A stretch of DNA of 64,000 nucleotides, from the NCBI RefSeq assembly GCF_041296385.1, contig NC_091017.1, forward strand, positions 50,962,214 to 51,026,213, written 5' to 3'. The DNA is from Aphelocoma coerulescens (taxonomy: Eukaryota > Chordata > Aves > Passeriformes > Corvidae). Shown in pieces: positions 41,630-53,700 of the stretch. Positions within the stretch are counted from its first letter, which is position 1; the number at the start of each line of letters is the position of its first letter. Position numbers and translations under genes: made by a program. Under the pieces are notes generated by a model. That model was not told where the DNA came from. It did no database searches and saw nothing but the letters and a program-made list of their open reading frames with translations.

Positions 41630-41640
41630 CTGCCCGCGCC

Positions 41641-41768
41641 ATGGAGCTGGAGGAGCTGGGCATCCGGGAGGAGTGCGGCGTGTTCGGCTGCATCGCCTCC
41701 GGCGCGTGGCCCACGGAGCTGGACGTGCCCCATGTGATCACGCTGGGGCTGGTGGGGCTGCAGCACAG
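41641..41768 (+). CDS. PPAT: PPAT exon 1, amidophosphoribosyltransferase (partial gene)
   Basis: ATG at 41641 in context gcgccATGg opens 42 codons plus two bases and ends at donor ag|gtaaga. The peptide begins [17 protein letters not shown]: an 11-residue propeptide followed by Cys12, the N-terminal nucleophile of the glutaminase domain exposed after processing. The remainder ([21 protein letters not shown]) matches vertebrate PPAT. PPAT transfers the glutamine amide to PRPP, the committed step of purine synthesis, and carries an Fe-S cluster in its mature form. Exon 2 should begin with N-GGN-CAR-GAR (GQES); I could not find it between 41769 and 64000, so the rest of the gene probably lies beyond the window. 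Confidence 0.95.
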
Positions 41769-44700
41769 GTAAGAGGGGCGCGGGGGCCGAGGTGCCCAGA
41801 CGGGGCCGGCCGGACGCGGCTCGGTGTTGGGCCGGGCCGCGGCGGCTGCTCGGGGCCCTGCGGCGGCACGTGCAGCCTAGAGGGCCCCGGGTCTCCGGCG
41901 GCGGGAGCGCGCTGGGAGGGGAGGAGAGCGTCCCGAACAGTCCCTTCCGCTCCGCCTCGGCGGGGAGCCCTGGCAGCATCCCGGAGGTGAAGCACAAGGA
42001 ACAGCCCTCCGCCTCCTGCCTCCCGAGCCAGTCCCGCCGAAGGAGCAGCTGTGGAACGCCTTTGGACCTCGGCTGCATCTCGCTTGAGTCGCATCCGCTC
42101 TCGCTGCCGGGGCTGTGCCACCGGCCCGGGCGTTCGCACGTCCCTGCGCGGAGCCCGCGGCGTGGCCGTATCCGGGGCGGCGGGGATGCGCCCCGGGCGG
42201 CGGGATGAGCCCCGGGCGGCAGAGGGTACGCCCCGCGCAGCGGGATGCGCCCGCCGCCCCGTCCCAGCCACGCCGAGCGGCGACCTCCTGCCGGAGTCGC
42301 GGCGAGGCCCGGCCGTCCTTCTCGAGATGCTCACCTTAAAGTGTAAATCACACAGTCCGACACTACCGAAACGGAGCAGTTCTTAAGCGTTTTTAGGCTC
42401 CTACTAGCGGTAGTGGTTTAGATTTATCACCATGGTACAATAAAACTTCTACCTGACATGTCTATGGCAATGTGCAACAGACCTGACTGACTGTCATCCA
42501 TGTGGATGCAGAGCTACAGAATGAAGTTTGGGTTCAGCTTCCACTTGGTTAGTATTCAAAATAATAATGTTATGGACTGACATATATCAATCATTTTTTC
42601 AGTCGTGCCAGAAAGGGATATCCTCCTTGTGGGAACACACGCACAGTCAGACACGCACAACCTCGTTTAGTAGTACACACTGAGCCTTTTTACTGTGCTT
42701 GACTTCACAGCTGCAAAAAATGTGCTAAATAAACACATTCCTGACAGTCTAGGTAGGTGGGCTTCTCCAAGTGCACATGCTCTAAATAGATAAAATATAT
42801 TCTTTGTATTTTTGAGCTCACAGACCTGTAAATGTTGCTCTGAAATTGGTTTTGGATCAACAATAGGAAATCGTTTACATGGAGATTTTCTGTTTATTAC
42901 AGTAGAGTTTCATATACTTTTACTGGTAGAATGCTGCATCCCTACATGACTCTCATATGCTAATAATTCTCTTTGGGCTGCAAGTATATATATTTGCCAG
43001 TGTCCACCAAAAATGGTTTTATTAGGAGAGATACAGCGCAAAATACCAGGAACAAAGCCATGTAATCTATAATCTCATTTTAGGTTGCATCGTTTTTCTG
43101 TGAAGAGGCTGGAAAAGATCTTACCTTGTTTGTGCTTACAGTTACACTGGTGGACCTGAAGTTTCTTAGGTGGAAAAAAGATGATTGATGTATTTTCATT
43201 ACTTTGCATCTTATTATCTCAATTTTCATTGCAACCTTACTTCGTAACTTTTCAATATGCTTTTCTTTTTTCTTTGATGGGCACTTGACAAGTATATTTA
43301 ATTTGCTTGAGCTTTTTAGTATCAGATATCCCCTGTGGAGGACATAACTGTACATAGCAATATTTACACTATGATTGAAACTAAGCAATTCACAAATTCT
43401 ACAGGAAGCTACAAGTAGAGGCATATATGCACTACCAGTGATTCTGATCTAATTCAGTAATGGTAAAAAAATTTTAAGGGATGCTTTCCTAAAGGCATAA
43501 ACATTGCATCTGTAAAGTGAATCAGTCTGTTCCATTAGGTATACCTGTGCAAGCACTCAATAAAATTCTGTTAAATAGCTGAGATACTAATGTTCCACTT
43601 TTCTTCATTAATGTCCTACTGTGATGTGTAAAAGGGCTGGCATCCCGATCAGGAAGTAATAGGATTACAGCTGTTTTTCTTTCTACTTTTTGGAATGCCA
43701 CTTGAAAACCAGAGTTAAAATTTAGGATTAACTGTATCAGTAAACTGTATTAGGCCCATGGTTTTAAAGTTAAAAACTAAGACATGTCTCTTAACCATAG
43801 GCCTTTAAAAATAAGTAAATATGAAAGAAAATTATAGTAAATATTAATGAGCCATCCAAGTCAGGCCTGAGTGACTAACAGAAATTTGACTGGCCACTGG
43901 AAAATACAGACCTTAGACATCACCTTCAAATTAGTAAGGATATTTATGTAATGATTACTGGCCTTTGATATAAGCATATTCTTCTATATGCAAATGAGTC
44001 CTGTGCAATAAATCAAATTACAGAATTTGGCCCCTAATTGGTCTTAGATTTTAAAATTCAGAATATTAAGGGATGGCATTGTATCAAGCTGCATTTTGGA
44101 GATGACTGGGCCACAAAGAGGAGAACAGGTTATAATTTCTAATCTTTGAAATCTTACCTGTATGTGTAAAAATCCAGAGTATTTGTTAGATGCCACAAAA
44201 ACATGCAGCATAAATTCTTTATGCTTTATGTTCTGATATAGGTGGTTGCAGCAAGGTGAAGGACTTTGCTGTTTCTCATAAATGGCCAAGAATGAGTTGA
44301 TAGTTTGTATTACTGTGGCACTGAAGGGATTTTCTTCAGTGGGGTAATGTTTGCAGCTGAAAACTTAAAACTCTGTAAGCTGGAACAAGCCACCAAAATA
44401 TTTAAGCATATGTGCAGCAGTGTGTATGAGTGGTGCTTGCTGCTTCACTCACTGAAACTGTTCTGCATGAAAAATTGATGTGTATATGTAAGCAAACTTC
44501 TGGAGCCCACAAGTAGGCACATCATGAAAGACAAAAGATATACTTGAAATTTCACTATTGTGACATAAGCAGAAACAACTTTAAAAGTTGTTTGGGGTTG
44601 CATTTCTTTTAATAATTAAAAAGCAGCTGCTAGTTGTTGAGGCTTAAATTCCCACTCCTTTGTAGCAGAAGTAAAACACAGCTTTTTATTGGCTTTATAA

Positions 44701-47700
44701 TGGTGAATTAAAATGAAAACCAGTATGTTCCTACTCACAATCTAATCAAGGCCTTCCACACACTAAGAACATTTTATCAATTTAACTTGACACCATGGTA
44801 ACATTTTACAGCTATGTTAGCAGTGAATGCTCACTACGTTTGAACCTTTTAATTCTGCTAAAGCAAATCATGTTACTCTGGCATCAACATTAACAAGGCT
44901 TAAAAGTGGATGTTCTAAATCATCTCTGCATTTCGTAAGCCAGGGAACAAAGTCACTGCAAAATCCACTGACAGCATACCAAAATAAAATCAGAGGGTAT
45001 TGGTAAGGAGAGGACTTTCTTGGGGGCGGTGAGGGAGGGAGGAGTTACTCTGAATTACAAATCTATTAAACGTCATCTGAGTCCTTGACCAGGACAAGTT
45101 TGCAAAGTTTATCTTTGAACAAGTGTGATTTCTGCTAACTTTTTGCAAAATTCTCTGGAAAATATTTTTTGGCAATAATACTGTGTACTGAAACCTAAGT
45201 GTACTAGCTTTATACTCATTTTTAGAAAAGGTCTTTCAAAGCCCTTTTTTATGAAGGTGAAGCCCCATAAAGTCAGGGAGTACTCCTTGTCTCAGCTGGG
45301 CCTGTGTATGGAACTTGTTAGGAGTGCAGGCTTGGCCAGTGTGCTTTTTGATACCTTTCCTGTAACTGTCCATTATTAAAACCCATATAACAGAACCCAG
45401 ATATCAACAACATAAGTTAAGAAACTTAACTTGTCTTTCAATCTAGTAAAGTTGCTTCCCATTAGCCATCCTTCCAAACACCTGCATTCAATATAGCATA
45501 AAGCGTTTATCTACATTTCATATACAACATCTTGGCTACAAGGTAGGGTTTTTTTAAAGGCTATTTAGCAAGCCATTGGTATCATGACACCCTGTGAATC
45601 TTTCAATCAAAAAGCTTCAAATTGCAACAATATTTGGATGGGAATTTTCTGAGGAACTCAGATATACTACAGGTAATGATCCTGATAATTTGGTATATAA
45701 GGTATTATTTTTTTATTTCATCTCAAGAACACATGAGTTCTGCAGATCCCTCATTCCCAGGTGCAAGAACTGCAGAGTCAACTGTCTTAATTGTCTAAAT
45801 ACCAAATTTTGTAATTAATCATATTTCTATGTAAATTCCCTATGGAATATACAGGATAAGATGTTTGCCTAGCTAGTTATTGAGTCTGTATGCTATTTTA
45901 CAAGAACATTCATGGTGTATGTGCTGGTAAAACATTCCTGAGTACTTTCAGACACTGAATGTGGACGTAAAAACACTTCTGTCTTTTAGTTCTATCTTGG
46001 TTTAAGTTTTAGGCCATTCTGTGCTGCAGGTGATGACAGCCTGGTTTAATTACATTCCACAGGGCTTGCTCCTGCAAGAAGAGAGGAGGAGCAAGGCCTT
46101 TTTGCTGTGGTGAGCTCTTATATCTGGTTGTTTTACATAACATCGTGCAGGGCTCAGGTTCCTGCACACTCATTTGGGAAAGTGAAGAGAAGCTAGATAT
46201 CATTCTAACCAAGTTGAGGTCTCTTCGATGTACATGTCACAAAATGTAGTTCAGTCTAAGCTCTTATCTCTGGATGTGCAGCTGGAATGAGATCATGTAA
46301 GAAGGAGTGGAAAAATCAGGAGGAAAGTGGTGCCAAACAAGTGATACAAGAGGACATTTCAGAGGCAGCCGTTATGGCGTTTATTTTGGCCAACAGACTC
46401 CCATTACATTAACCTAGATAAAGAACTGGGGTGAGACTGTTCATTTTTCTTCACTTTAACTGGAGATACATCATCCATGTAGGCATTATACAGCTATCCA
46501 GTAATTTTCACAGGACTGCTCAGTTGGCTTGTCTGCCCATACCTTAAATTTGAGCCTCATGCATGGAGAGAGGGTTGTATGCAGCAAACTGTGTTCACAC
46601 TGGGTAGTTCAGTTCAAATAAACTATTCTGGCTTAACTATCTGCCATGTCTTACATTCCCATTTAAAAAAAAAAAATAGCAGGGTTATTTGGAGGGGCTT
46701 TTTGTTAGGTTAGTTTTAATTTAAATCAGTTCTGTCAGCTGGGTAGCCACTCGGCCATATGGATGCTTGTGCCAACACAAAAGAGGCCTAGTTGCATAAG
46801 AAACAAAGGATGGCTGAAGGCAGAGTCATTAAAGCCTATGATGCAGACAGTGCTTGTGGATCCACCATCACTGCAAGCATTTCTGCTTCCTGAAGCTTAC
46901 TCTCAAAGCCTTTGGCCCAAACAGTTTGTCGAGTAATCTAAAAGGGCATTCAGAGGACTTTCCAGAGTAACAGCCCTATCAAAGATGTGTAAAGTGACCC
47001 ATTTATCTTAGTGAATAAGTGTGCTTCAGAGAAGAATGAAGCTTTTTGATGTAGGTCAGAATGGTAACAGTTCATTTATCTGCTGCAACTCAAAAATTTC
47101 ACTATTGCCATTTGCAAACTGGGGAGGAGACAGATTTGCCCTCACGATGGCAATAATGCAGATATTTCAGGAGGGAGAAGAGCAAAAACCTATTATTTAT
47201 AGGATTGATGCTCTTGCCATCATTACTTGGTTTTGATTATTAAGCTGGAACATTTTCATGATGTAATTTATATTAAGATTCCCAGGATCAGTTACATGGA
47301 CATGACTTGGTCTGGCCTTTCTTTTGAGGATCTATGTCTAAGAAGGGATATCCTCCCAAACCACTGCAGTCCTGTGGTAGTTCCCTACACATAACCATTT
47401 AGCATGTGTCAGGTGGTGTCTCACGTTCCATTTCACTGGCCCATAAATGTGCCTGGACTAAATACTGTGTGACTGTAATATATGTAAAGCTGTGATCATA
47501 GACAGTAGAGCCACAACAAAAGCTCAAGTGGATATAAAAGCACACTGGAAGGATGAGCTGGATTAACTAATACTATTTCTGAAGTGACTGTTTTGAGAAA
47601 TCCTTCGGCCTGGCAACATTCTATTTAGCCCACTGTCAGTACGCCAGGAGATGCTGTCCAAAGGAGACAGATCATAGTTCTAGACAACCAGAATTCTAAA

Positions 47701-50320
47701 CGTGCAACATTCCTGGTAATTTTGTCTAAGGAAAAAGCTATGTGGAATCGTAACTACAGCGGCAGTGAAGAAAGGTTGTCTTGATGTCACTTTATCTGTC
47801 TCGAGTAAATTAATTGTTATCTGTATAAATGGGAGTAGCACATAAATACCAGATGATGCCAAATCCCCATCTTGATCCTGAATTCTGTTACCATCTTTGA
47901 TCAACAACAAATGCACAGCAGGACAGAAGACAGCTTTCTGACCAAACATTTACAAAAAGCAAGCTATGCTTTGCAGTCACAAAGCAGAATAGAAGAGGAA
48001 TCCCACGCAAAGGGAAGTCCACCTTCTTTGGACATTTGTTTGTCAGATAAATCCTGCTCTCTGGAAAGTTTTCTGAGGAAAAACCCTTTACTTGGAAAGT
48101 AAACCCACTTGTGATCTTTTTTTCTGTCAGTTCTTGCCTTATGTCTGCCACCTGGTGTTGATATGAACAATTTCCAAGTAAAGACTGCAAGTGTGCTCTG
48201 CAGTTCTCTGCTCTGACCTGCTAAGAAATCAGTGAGTCCTTTGCCTCAGTGCTTTTGTGTTGTTCTCAACTGAATATCAGCATTTAAAAACAGATACATA
48301 TTCTTGAAAGGTCTGCTGATTTTAATGAACTTAAAATCTTTATTTTTTATTTTCTGGAAGGAGAGAAAGGGGTTTTTTTGGGCCGTTGTACTGGATGACA
48401 ACAAGGTTTAGGAAGGTTTGGATCCTTGGGCATCATGCAGAATTTAAAGTGCAGTTTGTCACCTCTGCAGGGCTAACTGCTTCCCTCAGGTTAGTATTTC
48501 TTCTGGAAGGACAGGCACACTGCAACAAAAACAACCTTTCAGCTGTTTAGAGTTAGACCTGGCACATCTGGGAACTTGCTGAGCTACTTCAACTCACACA
48601 GAAAACCATTTAGAGTTTTTTCTTACTAGATGGGTTAGTCTTGTGTGAGGTTAGTGAGATGAACTGGTTTATAGGGCATCCAGCATGAACTGGATTACTC
48701 AAGGTAGCATGGAGAAAAGGGGAATCTTCATGTTGAAATGAGTTACCAAGTCAATTTCAGCCCTGCACTCATGAAACAGAGAAGGTAGAGCAAAACATGT
48801 AAGTTACCCATATTATTTTCAGTATTTTCAAGCAATAATTTAAATCTAAATTGAACTAAAGTGTTTAAATGTACTGGAGCAAATTAGGGTTGGAGCACAC
48901 ATTTTTCTGGTTCACATGTGGAAGGAGTAACCCGTGATCTTAATAGTGTTGGGAATGGTGGGGTCTTCAGCACACGTTCCATGGAGATACCTGACTGCTG
49001 TAGTGGCAGAGGCAGACTTTGTCCTCCTTCCAAAGACAACAGTTCTGTATGCAAGTAATACAATGCAAGTTCAAGGATGTATCTTTGAACCAGCTCATTG
49101 TAAAGAGAGAGAGAAGAAAGATTTTTAAACCAATGGTAATACTAGTATTGCTGGAAATGATAGTTTCAGTGACAGTATTACAAGCCAAAAAAGGTTTATA
49201 CTGAGAAATCAGTATAAAATGTGAAAAGTGGTAGATCAGCATACACTGAAAAAACTGTATCCCTGTCACTGTATAAATTAATGTGATCAAAAAACTATTA
49301 TTTTCTAGGGCTCTCTCTCAGAATTGTTTTAAGAAGGCTAGTCAAATGGCAGATTAAATCCACCTTGGTGGAAAGTACTTGCCTTCTTAATGTCTCATAA
49401 AAGAACAGACAAGGAAATAATTAAGCATAAAGCAGGAAATAACACATTACAGCCAGTAATATTTTTATGTGAAGTTTTATGAAAAGGGACTTGGATGGAA
49501 TTTAGGCTTCTGTGTATAAATAAACCTGGTGGCTGTTGCTGCTGCAGTAAGGACTTGACTGACTAAAGTTGTGTGTTTGTATTTGCCTAGAACTGACCTG
49601 GCTTTGGCCAGGCTGTGTAGGTCTGTGCCCAAACATGACTGAGATCCAGAAAGTTGTTTTACTTGAATACACCGAAAAGAAAACCCTGCAGATGCAGAGG
49701 AAAACTCTGCAAATGTAATACAGACCATGGACTACTTACACAATCACAAAAGGAAGTAGTGGCTAGTAGGATTTTGCAGAATAACAGTTATGGCATGGCA
49801 TTTGTCTCCTACCATGTCATTGTTCCCTGCACTGTTTCTGTGTTTTCTGTGGGTTACTGGACATAACAGACCCCTTGCCCAGTACAGAATAGGGAGCAGA
49901 ACTCATGCCTGCCCCTTCTACATGGGCATCAATTCTGTGTACGTTCTCTCTGGCTCACTCATTTCTCCAGTGCAGTGCTGCACATTGCTGCAAGCCTTCA
50001 GCAGGCAGAGGGGGACATTCTCCCACGCCAGCATAAGCAGGGGGAGAGGCCAGGGGAAGGGTAAATGCTGGTTAAGGAGTTAAGAGTTGTGTTTTCCCCA
50101 CCAGCCCTGCCTAAGCAAAAAGTTCTCCTACAGCTTCCACTGTTTGGTTAATTGCAGAGGACTAACTTGTTCGGAAGACCATGGAGACAGTAACTGGAAA
50201 TTATGGGATGAAATTTTAACTGTACATGTTTTCTTTGATCAGTTAAAGTATTATTTTCTTTCAATTAAGGCTGTTACTTGTAGCATGTAGGTGAGCCAAC
50301 CCATGTAGGCATAGGTTGTA
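41769..50320 (+). other. PPAT intron 1, proximal part
   Basis: The first 570 bases are still CpG island, with long spurious open frames on both strands. From about 42340 it is ordinary AT-rich sequence. I see no exon, RNA gene or clear repeat here. Confidence 0.55.
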
Positions 50321-50323
50321 TGT

Positions 50324-50329
50324 TTTATT
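50324..50329 (-). terminator. Poly(A) signal of the trihelix gene
   Basis: AATAAA on the minus strand (TTTATT on plus), 187 bases downstream of the stop codon and the first good hexamer after it. Confidence 0.55.
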
Positions 50330-50515
50330 AGACTAACTGACATCACTGCTGAGAGCTCATAGTTAAGGATTATGATAGGAACTCATATCTTGTTTTAGTT
50401 TAAATGACTGATGGTGATTGTATTAAAGGGAAGCAAGCAGGTACTCATGTGGGTAACCCACACTCTTAAGTATTTCATTTCTTACTACCTGACAGAACCT
50501 ATCTGCATGTTAATT

Positions 50516-50730
50516 TCATAGAAAGTTCATTAAACCAACCTGTTGTATAGCTGATGGATCAGCATACAGCTGTGTTCTGTTGAGGTCTTGCATTTCTTCC
50601 TGCTTACAAAGTCTTTCAAACAGAAACTTTTTGCCTTCTGTTACCGTGTGCACTCTCTCTGTTAGCAGTTTTTGGAAGTGGAGTATGGTGTTTTCAGAAG
50701 CACTTTTCTTAAGTGGAACAGGTGACACCT
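50516..50730 (-). CDS. Trihelix gene, terminal coding exon
   Basis: Acceptor ttgtccacag is followed by 70 residues and TGA. The region ILHFQKLLTERVHTVTEGKKF is strongly helical, possibly a dimerisation segment. A minus-strand AATAAA at 50329-50324 is a good poly(A) signal 187 bases past the stop. Confidence 0.78.
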
Positions 50731-53700
50731 CTGTGGACAAAATCAAAGTACGTAGTTAGAGTGCACAAGTCAATGAACTGCTGACACTGAAGTTTAGCAC
50801 ATGCTGGATTTTCCTAAAGCTGTTCTTCTGTTCTGCTCTTTTGGCAGGCATTGCCTGATGTTGTGTAAGGGATCATTGTATAATGGAGAGTAGGAATGCA
50901 GCAGACCCTGTAAAAACCACTTATATCTCAAACGTTCAGTTTTGCCTAGCTTTAGCCCTCTCCAAGAGGTACTTATATAATAGGCAATAAATGAAAGTCT
51001 ATTTAATCACAGAGAGTGATTAAATACAGTGTTAGTACAGTTTGTGATGGTGAACTAAAGGGGTTGAATTCAAAAATGTCATATTCAGATAATATCTCTT
51101 CATCTGTCTGTAGATATCATTTCAGTATTAAAAATAGGGGTGAGCACCTTAAAACTAAGTTTTTTTGTTCCTCATTGTTTGATTTTATTTAGGGCCTGAC
51201 AATTCTGCAGGAAGAAAAATAAGCTGCTGACCTTCCCCATATCAGATCACATGCCACATATTTCTATCCTTCCCATCATTTTTCTCTCTCCATGATTCTC
51301 TATCCTATCCTGTCTTTGACACAACTGTCTTAACCTGCTTATGTGTTTACAGACACAGTAGTGCAATATGAGGAAATCACATCCATGACTGTGCCTGTCC
51401 CTACTTCCCCGTAAGCAACACAGGCAATTGAGACATCTTGGTTTTTAAATACTATCTTTTCTTTGCATATGATTCTTACAAATCAAGTAAGTTTTTCTTT
51501 ATGTTTACCTCATTTATACCAGGGATGAGGATTGAAATAAATAAATTGCAATTTTCCTTAGCCCTACATTTTTATCACAACTCTTCTTTTGCCAACTGTT
51601 GTGGGTGAAAGAAGAATATTGGTTTGGAGCTCGGTGTTAAATTCCAGGATTATTTTTTGTAACTGTCTGAATACTGGGTGTAAGAATCTGGCATCCAATT
51701 CAACAGCAGTGTATAGGTGCTTTTAAAAGTCAGGGGCTCTTACCATCATTCCATGTTTTCCTCTTGATACTCAAAGATCCTGTGTTTGATGTAGCATCTC
51801 CCACTGAAACTTAGAAGAGGAAAACAAGGTGACTAAGTGTTTTGTTGAGATTCTCAAGGCACAGTCAGTCACGTACCAGAAAGTTTTATACTACAAAAGC
51901 AAATACCCTAGGACAAGACACATTTATTTGGCAGATGCCTCAAACAGATTAGTAACTGAAGCTTCTTTTCTGAGAGGTTATTGCTTTACTGGCTGCTGCA
52001 TCAGCATTCACAGCCCAGATTACATACTCCTTTTCTAGCATGCTAAAATGTAAAACAGCCAAGTTGGTTGTTGGTGTTGACAGCATACTTGGTGCTGACA
52101 AATCCTATTCATGGAGAGTAGAAACGAGCAGTAATATATTCAGTTCTTGTATTTGGAAGAAAATACATGTCTCGAGAATGTGATCGAGCACAAGACTGAG
52201 GCAGGGGAGAAGAACAGTCACCCCACAGCTCTATGGATGTCATTCCAGCCACTACTAATGCACTACTGTATGGTGCCCTTGGGCACCACATTAGGGCTCT
52301 GATTTATGACGGAGGACCAGCTGGCTTAAGGATGGTTCCAGTAGTTTCTGCTCAAGCTGTCCATCTGGCCTTTGCTGCAGAAATGGTGCAGGTCCTCAAC
52401 TAAGATTTGTGATGTTGCAAACTATTAACTAACACATTGAGAACAATCACAGTTAGTTCTGCTTTACCTTAAGTCACTGAACCCTAAGTGGCAGAGGTTC
52501 AGTTATTTCTACAAGAGCACCTGATCTGCCTGGAGTGGGGGCAGGTGTCCCTGAGGTCTGGAGCAGTTGGGCAGTCACGAGAACCTTTACAGCAGACACA
52601 AGATTAGCTGTGTGGTTCCTAGATCAGTGGGTTTTTGATACTAAAATAGAAGCAAACTCTATTTCAAAAACTGAATCTGCTTTAGCAAAATTAATACAAT
52701 TATTAGAAGTGCTCAAATAAACATCACTGCCCTGGATTTTTCTCTGTCTTGACTGCAGTGTGTATTGAATTAATATAGTTGAGGTTTTTTGGAGCCCTTG
52801 CACTTGGCTTGATTGCTACTGATTTGTGTAATTCTAAATGGTATGAGCTTGCAGCTCTCTATCCATCAGACTTTACATGCCTGCTGTATGACCTCTAAAA
52901 CCTGCCATGTGTTCTAGCACCATTTCACTGTCTGTCACTTAGGCTTTCAAAAGCAAAGATCCTCCAATCGCATTGAATGCTTCAGTGCTTTCACTTTTTG
53001 CTAATATTCTCACTTCTACATGTCTCCATAGGCCACTTGTGTTCCCTGAGTATTCGCTATGTGGCCATGCAGATATAGCTTCCCCAGTTATTTTCCCTCC
53101 CCATTTCTGGCCACACATTTCACACCTACAGCATGGCTCAAACAGGCAACTTTCTAAAGTTCCACTTCAAGCACTTTCTCTCATCACTGAAGTTTTTAGT
53201 ACCTGATAGGAGACTTGAGCTTTCACATCCCCAGCCTGAGGTTCCCAAAGTCTGTCTTCTTAAGATACAGTCAACTTCATCATAAAATCTCATTTTTCTC
53301 CTGGGATTTCCAAGATGCTCATTTTCTTTCTGCAGTGCACGGTATTCATATTTTAAGTTCTTGTACTTTGTGCGACATTGTTTCCAGTCTCTGTCTATAC
53401 CACGTTTCATTAACCTTCTGGCAATTTCCTCAAATATTTCTTTATTTCTTGTGGCCCCTTCAAGCATTTGTTGTATCTTTTCATCTGACCATATGTTTAT
53501 CAGAGCCCTAACTTCATTATCACTCCAATGTTTTCCTGCTCCAGTATCATTAACTGTAATAACTTTAAAGTGATTTTGTGCTTCTTCCAAGGGAATGGGA
53601 TTGTCTGAAAATATAAATAAAAAACCAACTAACTGTAAATGCTATAAATACATGCTAAATATACATATATGAAAGCATAATTGCAACTAATGACTAATCT

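Larger units (their letters stand above)
41041..41640. promoter_or_regulatory. Bidirectional PAICS-PPAT promoter (CpG island 40470-42340)
   Basis: Exactly 600 bases separate the divergent PAICS and PPAT start codons. The DNA is very GC-rich. Visible elements are an NRF-1-like core GCGCACGCG (41091-41099), CCAAT boxes at 41177-41181 and 41298-41302, a C17 tract (41246-41262), several GC boxes, and an E-box CACGTG at 41624-41629. From the literature I recall that chicken and human GPAT-AIRC genes are co-transcribed from a shared promoter with NRF-1 involvement. No TATA box is seen. The start sites themselves are not deducible. Confidence 0.88.

Noticed and set aside
41106..42334. Several 125-245 residue frames on the minus strand over PPAT exon 1
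   Set aside because: GC-rich island artefacts; low-complexity Arg/Pro/Ala content, antisense to the recognised exon, and no splice link to anything.
50041..50070. Candidate PPAT exon 2 start (AGAGGCCAGGGGAAGG)
   Set aside because: It gives RGQ but then GKGK rather than the ESAGIV glutaminase text, and no coding sequence follows.
53215..53511. 98-residue plus-strand frame opposite the trihelix exon
   Set aside because: Shadow of the minus-strand domain exon; the minus frame has clean splice sites and a recognised fold.
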